NCBI RefSeq assembly: GCF_018595675.2
Contig: NZ_CP092333.1
Span: forward strand, 4,488,001 to 4,552,000
Source: Flavihumibacter fluvii
GTDB lineage: Bacteria > Bacteroidota > Bacteroidia > Chitinophagales > Chitinophagaceae
DNA: 64,000 bases
Direction of reading: 5' to 3'
Shown here: one piece after another, positions 16,799 through 24,922 of the stretch
Position numbering within the stretch: position 1 is the stretch's first letter
Layout of the letters: every line of letters starts with the position of its first letter
Made by a program: the position numbers and the translations under genes
Notes under the pieces: generated by a model
Database searches by the model: none
What the model saw: the letters and a program-made list of their open reading frames with translations, nothing else
What the model was told of the DNA's origin: nothing

Positions 16799-17239
16799 CT
16801 AGCGTCGCTGCCGGAAAAATGATTTCATCAATTCAGCACATTCATCGGCCAGAACACCTTTTGTTATGGTTGCTTTCGGGTGGAATGGAGAGTGTTGGCC
16901 CGTTAACCTGGCATGTCCGTTTTTATCGTCATCTGCACCCCAGACAATTCGGGCAACTTTGCTCCAATAGAGTGCACCTGCACACATCAGGCATGGTTCT
17001 ACCGTAACATATACTATAGCATCGGGAAGGTATTTTGCCCCCAAATAATTAAATGCTGAAGTCAGGGCGATGATTTCTGCATGTGCTGTAGGGTCATTAA
17101 GTTGCTCAACCTGATTATGGCCACGGGCGATAATTTTACCAGCCACAACCACTACTGCCCCAACCGGAACTTCACCTTCTTTAAAAGCTTTTTGTGCCTC
17201 TTTTAAAGCATGTTGCATATAATATTCATCATCCATCAT
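16799..17239 (-). CDS. tadA: tRNA adenosine(34) deaminase / nucleoside deaminase
   Basis: A 146-residue zinc deaminase. The HAE motif is at residues 53-55 (TAHAEIIAL) and PCLMC at 82-86, giving zinc ligands H53, C83 and C86 with E55 as proton shuttle. TadA converts A34 of tRNA-Arg to inosine. The N-terminal MQHALKEAQKAFKEGEVPVGAV fits TadA well. A guanine or cytosine deaminase cannot be fully excluded by reading alone. Diverges from the aldehyde dehydrogenase, with 20 nt between the starts. Confidence 0.88.
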   Translation of the reverse strand: MMDDEYYMQHALKEAQKAFKEGEVPVGAVVVVAGKIIARGHNQVEQLNDPTAHAEIIALTSAFNYLGAKYLPDAIVYVTVEPCLMCAGALYWSKVARIVWGADDDKNGHARLTGQHSPFHPKATITKGVLADECAELMKSFFRQRR

Positions 17240-17259
17240 AATGTTGTAATTTAATCAAT

Positions 17260-18681
17260 ATGCCTACAGCTATTCCAACAACGATTAAAACAACTTCTAT
17301 GGCATCTGCTACATTATCTGAACAGCTCGATCTGGTTGAGAAAAAATACCGGTCCGGAATTACAAAATCCTACACCTGGCGCCGTAATAAATTGCTGCAA
17401 TTAAAAGCATTGGTCTTACAACACGAACAGGATATTTATGACGCTTTGTATAAAGACCTGCATAAAAGTAAGGAAGAAGTGTGGGCTACAGAACTGGGTA
17501 TTCTGCTTGCAGAGATCAACTTTGCACTCAAGCATCTGAAAGCCTGGATGCAGCCGAAACGTGCAGGTACCAATCTTGTGAACCTTCCTTCATCCAGTTA
17601 TATTTATACAGAACCACTTGGTGTGGTTCTGATCATCGGTCCATGGAACTATCCATTTATGTTATTGATGAGTCCATTTGTCGGTGCGCTGGCAGCAGGC
17701 AATACCGTTGTATTAAAACCCAGTGAATTTGCTCCTGCAACTGCAGCGCTGCTGCACAAAATGATCAGTTCAGGTTTCGACCCATCGGAAGTATTTTTAG
17801 TAGAAGGAGATGGTGCTGTAGTTGTTCCTGAAATGATGCAGCAATTTACTTTTGGCCATGTTTTTTTTACCGGAGGAACAGCCATCGGCAAAATCATTTA
17901 TGAAATGGCTGCCAGTAAATTAGTGCCGGTAACGCTGGAACTTGGCGGCAAAAGTCCCTGTGTGGTAGAAGCTGATGCCAATATTTCAGTAGCAGCCAGG
18001 CGCATTGCAGGTACCAAGTTTTCAAATGCCGGGCAAATGTGCATCGCGCCTGATTATATCCTTGTCCATGAGTCCGTAAAGGATAAATTGGTGCTGGCTT
18101 TGAAAAAGGCGCTGACAGATTTTTTTTCTGCCAATCCTGAAGAAAATGAGAATTATGGCAGAATTATAAACGATAGGCAATTTAATCGACTGGTAAATTA
18201 TTTGCAGGAAGGACATATTATACATGGAGGCGAATTAAGCGCCGAAAAAAAATATATCGCACCAACGCTAATGGATCAGGTGAAGGCTGGCGCTGCTGTT
18301 ATGAAGGAAGAAATATTCGGGCCAATTTTGCCGATCCTGACATTTTCCAGCCAACAGGAAGCCCTTGATATCATTGCACAGAACCCCAATCCATTGTCAT
18401 TTTATGTATTTACCAACAGTGTATCCAAAGAAGAGGCATGGATTGAAGCGGTAAGTTTTGGCGGCGGGTGTGTAAATAATTCCAGCTGGCATTTTGCCAA
18501 TCCGCATTTGCCATTTGGCGGCCGTGGCAAAAGTGGCCTGGGTGCAGCACATGGAAAAGCTTCTTTTGATTGTTTTACGCATTATAAATCGGTGATGAAG
18601 ACGCCTACCTGGTTTGATCCGTCTATAAAATATCCGCCATACAAGGGTAAATTATCCCTGTTCAAAAAATTAATCAGGTGA
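17260..18681 (+). CDS. Aldehyde dehydrogenase family protein (class 3-like)
   Basis: A 473-residue NAD(P)-dependent aldehyde dehydrogenase. Motifs: NAD-binding PWNYPFMLLMSPFVGALAAGN and VVLKPSEFAPATAAL, FFTGGTAIGKIIYE, general base Glu in VTLELGGKSP, nucleophile Cys in NAGQMCIAPDY. The C-terminus (LPFGGRGKSGLGAAHGKASF) and short length match class 3 / fatty-aldehyde dehydrogenases. A second ATG at 17299 could be the real start, because the first 13 residues (Thr/Ile/Pro-rich) are not conserved. Its stop overlaps the GTG start of the peroxidase gene. Confidence 0.9.
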   Translation: MPTAIPTTIKTTSMASATLSEQLDLVEKKYRSGITKSYTWRRNKLLQLKALVLQHEQDIYDALYKDLHKSKEEVWATELGILLAEINFALKHLKAWMQPKRAGTNLVNLPSSSYIYTEPLGVVLIIGPWNYPFMLLMSPFVGALAAGNTVVLKPSEFAPATAALLHKMISSGFDPSEVFLVEGDGAVVVPEMMQQFTFGHVFFTGGTAIGKIIYEMAASKLVPVTLELGGKSPCVVEADANISVAARRIAGTKFSNAGQMCIAPDYILVHESVKDKLVLALKKALTDFFSANPEENENYGRIINDRQFNRLVNYLQEGHIIHGGELSAEKKYIAPTLMDQVKAGAAVMKEEIFGPILPILTFSSQQEALDIIAQNPNPLSFYVFTNSVSKEEAWIEAVSFGGGCVNNSSWHFANPHLPFGGRGKSGLGAAHGKASFDCFTHYKSVMKTPTWFDPSIKYPPYKGKLSLFKKLIR

Positions 18682-19379
18682 TACATCCATCCAGTCGTAA
18701 ACGCAGGGTATTTATTCCTGTTTCCCTCTTTATCGCAGTAGCAACATGTATAATTTATATCAGTACAAATCCGGGTATGAGTGTTAGACAACAATTATTG
18801 CAGTGGATTTACCCCACATTGATTAAAGCCGGTAAATTATTCGGGTCTGAAAACAAAGTACTCGTTAACCAGCAAAGTGTCAGACCCATTGAATCATTGT
18901 ATAACCTGGTGATTTCTTTGAATGATGGAAGTAAACTTTCAATGGCAACGTTGAAAGGTAAAAAAATCCTGCTGGTGAATACCGCATCGGATTGCGGTTA
19001 TACGGCCCAGTATGAAGAATTGCAGGAACTATCGGAACAGTATAATAAAAACCTGGTGGTGATCGCATTCCCTGCCAATGATTTCAAGGAGCAGGAAAAA
19101 GGTGATGATGCATCAATTGCGCAGTTCTGCAAAAAGAATTATGGTGTAAGTTTTCCACTTTCTAAAAAGACCAGCGTAATAAAAAGTAATCAACAGGATC
19201 CTGTATTTCACTGGCTATCAGACCATCGCTTGAATGGTTGGTGTGACCGTGATCCAGAATGGAATTTTTCAAAATACCTGGTGGATGAAAACGGAACGCT
19301 GACCCATTATTTTCCAGCAGCCATTTCTCCTTTAGACCCTATTGTAACAAAATTTATCCAGGCAAACACCGATAAATAG
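18678..19379 (+). CDS. Membrane-anchored glutathione peroxidase family protein
   Basis: A 233-residue thiol peroxidase. It begins at GTG overlapping the dehydrogenase stop. An N-terminal hydrophobic segment (VFIPVSLFIAVATCIIYIS, about residues 11-29) predicts a membrane anchor, leaving the peroxidase domain outside. The domain has the peroxidatic Cys C106 in NTASDCGYTAQYEEL, FPANDFKEQEKG and WNFSKYLVDENG, all family motifs. It likely reduces hydroperoxides using thioredoxin-like donors, as Cys-type bacterial members do. Coupling to an aldehyde dehydrogenase suggests handling of lipid peroxidation products; that is inference. Confidence 0.85.
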   Translation: MIHPSSRKRRVFIPVSLFIAVATCIIYISTNPGMSVRQQLLQWIYPTLIKAGKLFGSENKVLVNQQSVRPIESLYNLVISLNDGSKLSMATLKGKKILLVNTASDCGYTAQYEELQELSEQYNKNLVVIAFPANDFKEQEKGDDASIAQFCKKNYGVSFPLSKKTSVIKSNQQDPVFHWLSDHRLNGWCDRDPEWNFSKYLVDENGTLTHYFPAAISPLDPIVTKFIQANTDK

Positions 19380-19385
19380 CGGACT

Positions 19386-19901
19386 ATGTTTACCAAAAGC
19401 GACATTGAGAAGTATTTTATTGCAGAAAAACAGGAGAGCATGTTTTTCCTGGTGATTGGCTTGATCGCCATCAGCCTCTCGGCTTATTTTTATTTTGTGC
19501 ATAAGGCCCCATTCCAGAAAGGGCTGGCCATTCCCATTCTCCTTATAGGATTCATCCAGGCTGTGGTGGGTTATACGGTCTATGACCGAAGTGACCGGCA
19601 AAGGATTGATAATGTGTATGCCTATGATATGAACCCCTCAAAGTTGCAGGTGGAAGAATTGGCTAGGATGAAAACAGTGAACCATAATTTTATTGTGTAC
19701 CGGTGGGTAGAAATCGCTTGCCTGACTGCCGGCATCATTTTGGTGGTCATGTTTTGCAAAGAAGACACTAACCGGTTTGTTTTAGGAGTGGGAACCGGAC
19801 TGGCGATACAGGCAGCCATCATGCTGACCGCTGACTTTTTTGCTGAACGACGGGCTTTATGGTATACAAAAGGAATAGAAGAATTCCTCCAGATAAAATA
19901 G
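19386..19901 (+). CDS. Unknown four-helix membrane protein
   Basis: A 171-residue protein of no family I recognise. Four predicted membrane segments: about residues 20-38 (FFLVIGLIAISLSAYFYFV), 45-65 (GLAIPILLIGFIQAVVGY), 108-125 (VEIACLTAGIILVVMF) and 133-152. The loop between helices 2 and 3 (about 66-107) is charged and likely cytoplasmic. It starts 6 nt after the peroxidase stop, so it is the third gene of the dehydrogenase-peroxidase unit. It ends 5 nt from the convergent dusB stop. Confidence 0.75.
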   Translation: MFTKSDIEKYFIAEKQESMFFLVIGLIAISLSAYFYFVHKAPFQKGLAIPILLIGFIQAVVGYTVYDRSDRQRIDNVYAYDMNPSKLQVEELARMKTVNHNFIVYRWVEIACLTAGIILVVMFCKEDTNRFVLGVGTGLAIQAAIMLTADFFAERRALWYTKGIEEFLQIK

Positions 19902-19906
19902 GTGTA

Positions 19907-20941
19907 TTAGCCACATGTGTATGCCATAGTATCCATATCAACCACCCTTCTTTCAAAAGCGAATCCGGTATAGTTTTTATTGATCTCATCAAGAATGGCA
20001 TCAATTTCTTCAACTGATTTCATAACCACCAGTTTTGTGCGGAATTCCTTGATATTGGGCAAGCCTTTGAGGTAATTATTATAATGTCTTCTCATTTCAT
20101 TGATGCCGGGAATAAGTCCTTTCCATTCGACAGATCTATGTAAATGTTTCCTGATCACTTCAACCCGCTGTTCAATGGTTGGTGGTGGGAGGTGCTGTCC
20201 TGTTTGCAGAAAATGCCTGATTTCCTGGAATATCCAGGGATAACCAATGGCTGCGCGGCCGATCATAATGCCATCAATGCCATATCTTTTTTTGTATTCC
20301 AATGCTTTTTCAGGGGAATCGATGTCGCCATTACCAAAGATGGGAATAGTGATGCGGGGATTTTCCTTCACCCTTGCAATATGCGTCCAGTCCGCCTCGC
20401 CTTTATATAATTGGTTTCTGGTCCGTCCATGGATTGAAAGGGCTTTAATACCAACATCCTGCAATCGTTCTGCAACTTCAACAATATTGATGGATGTTGC
20501 GTCCCAGCCCAGCCTTGTTTTTACCGTGACCGGGAGGCGGGTAGCCCGAACGCAGGCAGCGGTAAGGCGAACCATCAGGTCGATGTCTTTTAATACTGCA
20601 GCACCAGCCCCCTTTGTCACAACCTTTTTCACCGGGCAGCCAAAATTGATATCCAGCAGGTCTGGGTTAACAGTATCAACGATCTGTGCACTCATAGCCA
20701 TCGCATCTTCATCCCCCCCAAAAATCTGGATTCCAACCGGCCGCTCGTAATCAAAGACGTCCAGCTTTTGGCGGCTTTTAATGGCATCCCTGATCAGGCC
20801 CTCACTACTGATAAATTCAGTAAACATAAGGTCTGCGCCGTTGTCTTTGCAGACTGCACGAAATGGCGGGTCACTCACGTCTTCCATGGGTGCCAGGAGC
20901 AGGGGAAACTCAGGTAATGTTATGGGGCCGATCTTAACCAG
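19907..20941 (-). CDS. dusB: tRNA-dihydrouridine synthase DusB, apparent CTG start
   Basis: FMN enzyme reducing uridine in the tRNA D-loop. Motifs: APMEDVSDPPFRAVC, TEFISSEGLIRDA, DINFGCPVKKVVTKGAGAA, VKTRLGWD and IFGNGDIDSPEKAL. The first ATG (20887) would delete the family N-terminus. Upstream codons read in frame V-K-I-G-P-I-T-L-P-E-F-P-L-L-L-A-P before that Met, exactly as in DusB, and open back to a stop at 20948-20950. Only TGC, ATC and CTG precede, so CTG at 20941 (position of the usual Met) is the likely start, giving 344 residues. A perfect promoter box sits at 20958-20965, allowing this short leader. Confidence 0.85.
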   Translation of the reverse strand: MVKIGPITLPEFPLLLAPMEDVSDPPFRAVCKDNGADLMFTEFISSEGLIRDAIKSRQKLDVFDYERPVGIQIFGGDEDAMAMSAQIVDTVNPDLLDINFGCPVKKVVTKGAGAAVLKDIDLMVRLTAACVRATRLPVTVKTRLGWDATSINIVEVAERLQDVGIKALSIHGRTRNQLYKGEADWTHIARVKENPRITIPIFGNGDIDSPEKALEYKKRYGIDGIMIGRAAIGYPWIFQEIRHFLQTGQHLPPPTIEQRVEVIRKHLHRSVEWKGLIPGINEMRRHYNNYLKGLPNIKEFRTKLVVMKSVEEIDAILDEINKNYTGFAFERRVVDMDTMAYTCG

Positions 20942-20957
20942 GATGCACTATTTTTCG

Positions 20958-20965
20958 CAAAGCTA
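20958..20965 (-). promoter_or_regulatory. -7 promoter box of dusB
   Basis: Minus strand TAGCTTTG, exact TAnnTTTG match. It lies 16 nt upstream of the proposed CTG start at 20941 and supports transcription covering the extended N-terminus. Confidence 0.55.
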
Positions 20966-21037
20966 GGTTAATGTGGTCTAATTTTATTGCATATTGCATC
21001 ACAGGATCATCCGGTTACCCGGTCAGAATTAAAAAAT

Positions 21038-21994
21038 ATGACGAAATATCTTAAGTATAAACCCGCCTGGATTCAACTGGTGATTTTTGGTAGCCTGACA
21101 TTTGGTTTTTATTTATGTTTCGGATTGCTCGCTTTTTTTGGCATAGCCAAATTTCACAACCTTTCCCCGGAGCAGTTACAAGCCACAAACTTCAATGATC
21201 CCGCAGTGCTGGCCGCGCTTAAAGTTGTATTGGCTGTAATGACCATCGTGATTTTTCTTTTACCCGCTTTGGTTTTTGCTTATTTAAGCGATAAAAGACC
21301 CCTTCAATATATAGGCCTGAAAAAGCCGGCGCCGGTTAATTTCTGGTGGCTTGGCGCACTAATGATGTTGCTGGCATTTCCATTGGCATCCTGGCTCAAC
21401 CAGATAAACCAGAACTTGCATCTGCCTTCATTCCTGAAATCTACTGAAGATGCGTTGCGGACTGCCGAAGCCAATGCCAACGAATTAATGGCCGCTATGC
21501 TTGATATGAGAAATCCATTGGACCTTGTTGCGATGTTATTTGTAGTGGCTTTGTTGCCCGCCATTTGTGAAGAGTTGTTTTTCAGGGGCGTATTACAGCG
21601 GTTGTTTATCCAGATTTTTCAAAGACCCTGGACAGGTATCATTATTACCGCCATCCTGTTTTCTGCATTCCATGGGCAATTCCTGGGATTTTTCCCCAGG
21701 GTATTTCTGGGCATTGTCCTGGGCGCCATCTATTGGTATAGTGGAAGTATCTGGCCCGCAATTGTAGCTCATTTTATTAATAATGCCATTCAGGTTGTTT
21801 ATGTGTATAAGGACAAATCCTACATCAATAACGAACCCGATGTACAGCCCATCCTGGTCATCTTCAGTGCACTGCTGGTGGTGGGAATAGCCTGGTATAT
21901 GCGCCGGATTTCACAAACACATTATGGTGAGTTATACGATACAGATGACGAATTGATTTTGCCTTCTAGGGATGAGGAAGGTAAGGAGAAGTAA
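21038..21994 (+). CDS. CPBP family intramembrane glutamic endopeptidase
   Basis: A 318-residue polytopic membrane protease of the CAAX/bacteriocin-processing (CPBP, Abi) family. The catalytic motif EELFFRG occurs near residue 185, followed by FHGQFLGFFPRVFLGIVLGAI and HFINNAIQV, which supply the second and third motif residues. About eight membrane segments are visible. The frame extends upstream to a TTG at 20987, but the ATG at 21038 (MTKYLKYKPAWIQL) is the natural start. Substrate unknown. Confidence 0.88.
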   Translation: MTKYLKYKPAWIQLVIFGSLTFGFYLCFGLLAFFGIAKFHNLSPEQLQATNFNDPAVLAALKVVLAVMTIVIFLLPALVFAYLSDKRPLQYIGLKKPAPVNFWWLGALMMLLAFPLASWLNQINQNLHLPSFLKSTEDALRTAEANANELMAAMLDMRNPLDLVAMLFVVALLPAICEELFFRGVLQRLFIQIFQRPWTGIIITAILFSAFHGQFLGFFPRVFLGIVLGAIYWYSGSIWPAIVAHFINNAIQVVYVYKDKSYINNEPDVQPILVIFSALLVVGIAWYMRRISQTHYGELYDTDDELILPSRDEEGKEK

Positions 21995-22124
21995 GCAGGT
22001 TGCTGTGGATTACATTATCACGGTGGAATAGTACATGGAATATTAACTAGTAATCAAATCAATATAAATTGCATGCGTGAAGTTCACGGTTTTCAGCTTC
22101 CTGCTCACTGCTAACAAATTAACC

Positions 22125-22970
22125 ATGGCATTTAACTGGCAAACATTCTGGACCAGGACCTGGACCGCCCTTATTTTTGCGGCAGTAATGGTGACGGGCT
22201 TATTCTGGAATCAGTGGGCGTTTTTTATCCTTTTTTCCATCGTTCATTTTGGGTGTTGGTATGAGTACCAAAAATTGGTGGCCAAATTTGCTACAGACTA
22301 TGAAGCGATTACCCCTTTCCACAGGTATGGGGTGATGCTTGCCGGATGGACCCTGGTCCTGTATTTCACAGGTAAGGGATTAACCTTTGGTTCGTTTTCC
22401 CTGCATGCATTGGGCTGGTGGGCCGGACTTTTATTCCTTTTTGTGCTACCAATTACGGAATTGCTGTTTACCAGGCATATTTCCCTCCAAAATATCCGCT
22501 ACTCTGCTTTAGGAATCCTCTACATATCATTAAGTCTGGGTCTGCTGATGGACCTACGAACGCATCCTGAATTTGGATACCTGCTTCCCGTAACCATTAT
22601 TTTTTCTATCTGGATCAATGACACTATGGCCTACCTGGTGGGTTCAATGATCGGCAAAACACCCTTAACTGCCATCTCCCCGAAAAAGACCTGGGAAGGG
22701 ACGCTGGGTGGAATTATAATCAGCATAGCTGCAATGGGAGTACTGTCTTATTTCACCCACCATCCGGTTTTCCATGCTGCCGTGATTGCGGCCATAGCAG
22801 CCATTTCCGGAACATTTGGCGACCTGCTAGAAAGTAAATTAAAAAGGTTGGCCGGGGTTAAAGACAGTGGCCAGATCATGCCAGGCCATGGCGGTTTCCT
22901 GGATCGATTTGACTCCTTGTTGCTGGCGGTACCCTTCGTTTGGGTATATGTAAAATTTATCCTGACCTAG
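22125..22970 (+). CDS. cdsA: Phosphatidate cytidylyltransferase
   Basis: Inner-membrane enzyme making CDP-diacylglycerol from phosphatidic acid and CTP. The family signature is clear at the C-terminus: SPKKTWEGTLGGI and then GDLLESKLKRLAGVKDSGQIMPGHGGFLDRFDSL. About seven membrane segments. The frame opens at a GTG (22077), but the ATG at 22125 gives a normal start (MAFNWQTFWTRT) and 281 residues. Supplies precursor for the phosphatidylserine branch completed by Psd at 36278. Confidence 0.93.
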   Translation: MAFNWQTFWTRTWTALIFAAVMVTGLFWNQWAFFILFSIVHFGCWYEYQKLVAKFATDYEAITPFHRYGVMLAGWTLVLYFTGKGLTFGSFSLHALGWWAGLLFLFVLPITELLFTRHISLQNIRYSALGILYISLSLGLLMDLRTHPEFGYLLPVTIIFSIWINDTMAYLVGSMIGKTPLTAISPKKTWEGTLGGIIISIAAMGVLSYFTHHPVFHAAVIAAIAAISGTFGDLLESKLKRLAGVKDSGQIMPGHGGFLDRFDSLLLAVPFVWVYVKFILT

Positions 22971-22988
22971 CAATACCGGGTCGTTCCT

Positions 22989-22996
22989 TATCTTTG
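22989..22996 (+). promoter_or_regulatory. -7 promoter box of pheS
   Basis: TATCTTTG, exact TAnnTTTG match, 4 nt before the pheS ATG. Predicts a leaderless mRNA. It lies 18 nt after the cdsA stop. Confidence 0.55.
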
Positions 22997-23000
22997 CGGT

Positions 23001-24047
23001 ATGGAGAACCTTTTACAGCAAATTGAAGGATATAAACAAGAGATCGATGCTATCGAAATCAATGGCGCAGTTGCACTGGAAGAATACCGCATCAGATTCC
23101 TGGGCACCAAGGGCATCGTGAAGGCATTATTCGGGGAAATGCGAAATATACCTGCAGACCAGAAGAAAGAATTCGGTGCTATCCTGAACGACTTCAAACT
23201 CTTTGCTGAAAGGAAATTTGATACCTGGAAAAACAGCCTGGGAGATTTGGTAACCGTTAATGAAGAAGCTCCTGCTGGTGCAGGGATTGACTGGACGCTC
23301 CCGGGTGATCCTTCCCCCATAGGTTCACGGCATCCCATCAGCATCGTCAGAAATGAGATCGTATCCATTTTCCGAAGGCTGGGTTTTTCAGTGGCTGAAG
23401 GCCCTGAGATAGAAGACGACTGGCATAATTTCACGGCACTGAACCTGCCTGAAAATCATCCTGCCCGCGATATGCAGGACACATTTTACATGAACCAGAA
23501 CCCTGACTGGTTGCTGCGCACGCATACCAGCAATGTACAGGTAAGGGAAATGGAAAAGCATAAATTACCGATAAGGATTGTTTGCCCGGGTCGCGTTTAC
23601 CGCAACGAGACCATCTCTGCACGGGCCCATTGTTTTTTCCATCAGGTAGAGGGGTTATATATTGATGAACATGTTTCCTTTGCCGACCTCAAGCAAACCT
23701 TGTATTTTTTTGTACAGGAATTATTTGGAAGGGAGGTGAAAATAAGGTTCCGGCCTTCTTATTTTCCATTTACCGAGCCTAGTGCGGAAATGGATATCAG
23801 CTGCCTGCTATGCAACGGTAAGGGATGCAATGTATGCAAGCAAACTACCTGGGTTGAGATTTTAGGTTGTGGTATGGTGCATCCCCAGGTACTTGAAAAT
23901 TGCGGTATTGATTCCAATAAATATACAGGGTTTGCCTTCGGCATGGGCATCGAGAGGATCACGATGTTAAAATACCAGATCAATGACCTGAGGTTGTTCA
24001 GTGAAAATGATGTCCGTTTCCTGCAACAGTTTACGGCCACCTATTAA
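23001..24047 (+). CDS. pheS: Phenylalanine-tRNA ligase alpha subunit
   Basis: Catalytic subunit of PheRS, 348 residues. N-terminal coiled coil (about 1-90), then class II motifs: GSRHPISIVRNEIVSIF, GFSVAEGPEIEDDWHNF, DTFYMNQNP, LLRTHTSNVQVR (motif 1/2 region), RVYRNETISARAHCFFHQVEGL, and motif 3 GFAFGMGIERITMLKY. A Cys-rich insert (SCLLCNGKGCNVCK) before motif 3 is a feature of many bacterial alpha subunits. The beta subunit gene pheT is not adjacent, so the two subunits are encoded apart. Confidence 0.97.
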   Translation: MENLLQQIEGYKQEIDAIEINGAVALEEYRIRFLGTKGIVKALFGEMRNIPADQKKEFGAILNDFKLFAERKFDTWKNSLGDLVTVNEEAPAGAGIDWTLPGDPSPIGSRHPISIVRNEIVSIFRRLGFSVAEGPEIEDDWHNFTALNLPENHPARDMQDTFYMNQNPDWLLRTHTSNVQVREMEKHKLPIRIVCPGRVYRNETISARAHCFFHQVEGLYIDEHVSFADLKQTLYFFVQELFGREVKIRFRPSYFPFTEPSAEMDISCLLCNGKGCNVCKQTTWVEILGCGMVHPQVLENCGIDSNKYTGFAFGMGIERITMLKYQINDLRLFSENDVRFLQQFTATY

Positions 24048-24067
24048 GCGGCATTATTTATACAACT

Positions 24068-24922
24068 ATGCCAGCCATCAATAAAACAATTTGTGTTTGC
24101 GGAGCCGGAACCATGGGTGCAGGAATAACTCAGGCTGCAGCCCAACAAGGCTTTGCTGTAATACTTTATGACCTGAATCCCGCTGTTCTCCAACAAGCCA
24201 GGGACCAGGTTGAAAATAACCTGCAAGTGCTTCATGAAAAGCAAAAATTATCCCTTGCGGAGAAAGCATCCATTATTGAAAATATACAATGGTCAGGCGA
24301 CATAAATCAATGCCGGGCAGAAATTATTATTGAAGCCATTGTTGAAAATCTGCCAGCTAAAATTGATCTCTTTAAACAGTTGGCTGCAATAAACGGACCC
24401 ACTGCTATATATGCCAGTAATACCTCATCCCTGGCCATAACTGCTATTGCCTTGGCACATCCTTTTCCAGCAAGAGTTGCTGGCCTGCATTTTTTTAATC
24501 CGGCAACGCTAATGAAGCTTGTTGAAGTAGTACAAACAATCCATAGTGCCGATAATACCATTCAAACCCTGGTGCAGTTGGTAAAAAACCTGGGCAAAAC
24601 ACCTGTGGTTTGCAATGACGCTCCAGGGTTTATAGTGAATAGGGTTGCAAGGCCATTTTATATTGAATCATTGCGCCTGGCAGAAGAAGGGATTCCCATT
24701 CCAGTTATTGATGCGCTGATGACCGCAGCCGGTTTTAAAATGGGTCCGTTCCGGTTGATGGACCTGATTGGGAATGATATCAACTATGCGGTGAGCTGCA
24801 GCATATATGAACAGATGGGTGAACCTGCACGATTGAAACCTTCTTTTATTCAGCAAGAGAAAGTAGCCCAGGGAAAACTGGGTCGCAAATCAGGCGCTGG
24901 TTATTATACTTATTCAGCATGA
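24068..24922 (+). CDS. 3-hydroxybutyryl/3-hydroxyacyl-CoA dehydrogenase
   Basis: A 284-residue NAD-dependent dehydrogenase acting on 3-hydroxyacyl-CoA. Rossmann motif GAGTMGAGITQAAAQQGF at the N-terminus. Catalytic region AGLHFFNPATLMKLVEVV contains the active His. C-terminal dimerisation domain has DAPGFIVNRVARPFYIE and FRLMDLIGNDINY; the ending GKLGRKSGAGYYTY is typical. Cytoplasmic. Likely part of fatty-acid oxidation or butanoate-type metabolism; the partner hydratase is not in the window. Its stop overlaps the next gene by 4 nt. Confidence 0.92.
   Translation: MPAINKTICVCGAGTMGAGITQAAAQQGFAVILYDLNPAVLQQARDQVENNLQVLHEKQKLSLAEKASIIENIQWSGDINQCRAEIIIEAIVENLPAKIDLFKQLAAINGPTAIYASNTSSLAITAIALAHPFPARVAGLHFFNPATLMKLVEVVQTIHSADNTIQTLVQLVKNLGKTPVVCNDAPGFIVNRVARPFYIESLRLAEEGIPIPVIDALMTAAGFKMGPFRLMDLIGNDINYAVSCSIYEQMGEPARLKPSFIQQEKVAQGKLGRKSGAGYYTYSA

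Noticed and set aside
18876-18886. Extra copy of GTGTCAGAC
   Set aside because: A single arm inside the peroxidase gene with no partner arm, so chance rather than part of the repeat at 55305-55349.
20247-20750. Plus-strand open frame of 167 codons
   Set aside because: Antisense to dusB, low-complexity translation rich in Ser and Arg, no recognisable domain.
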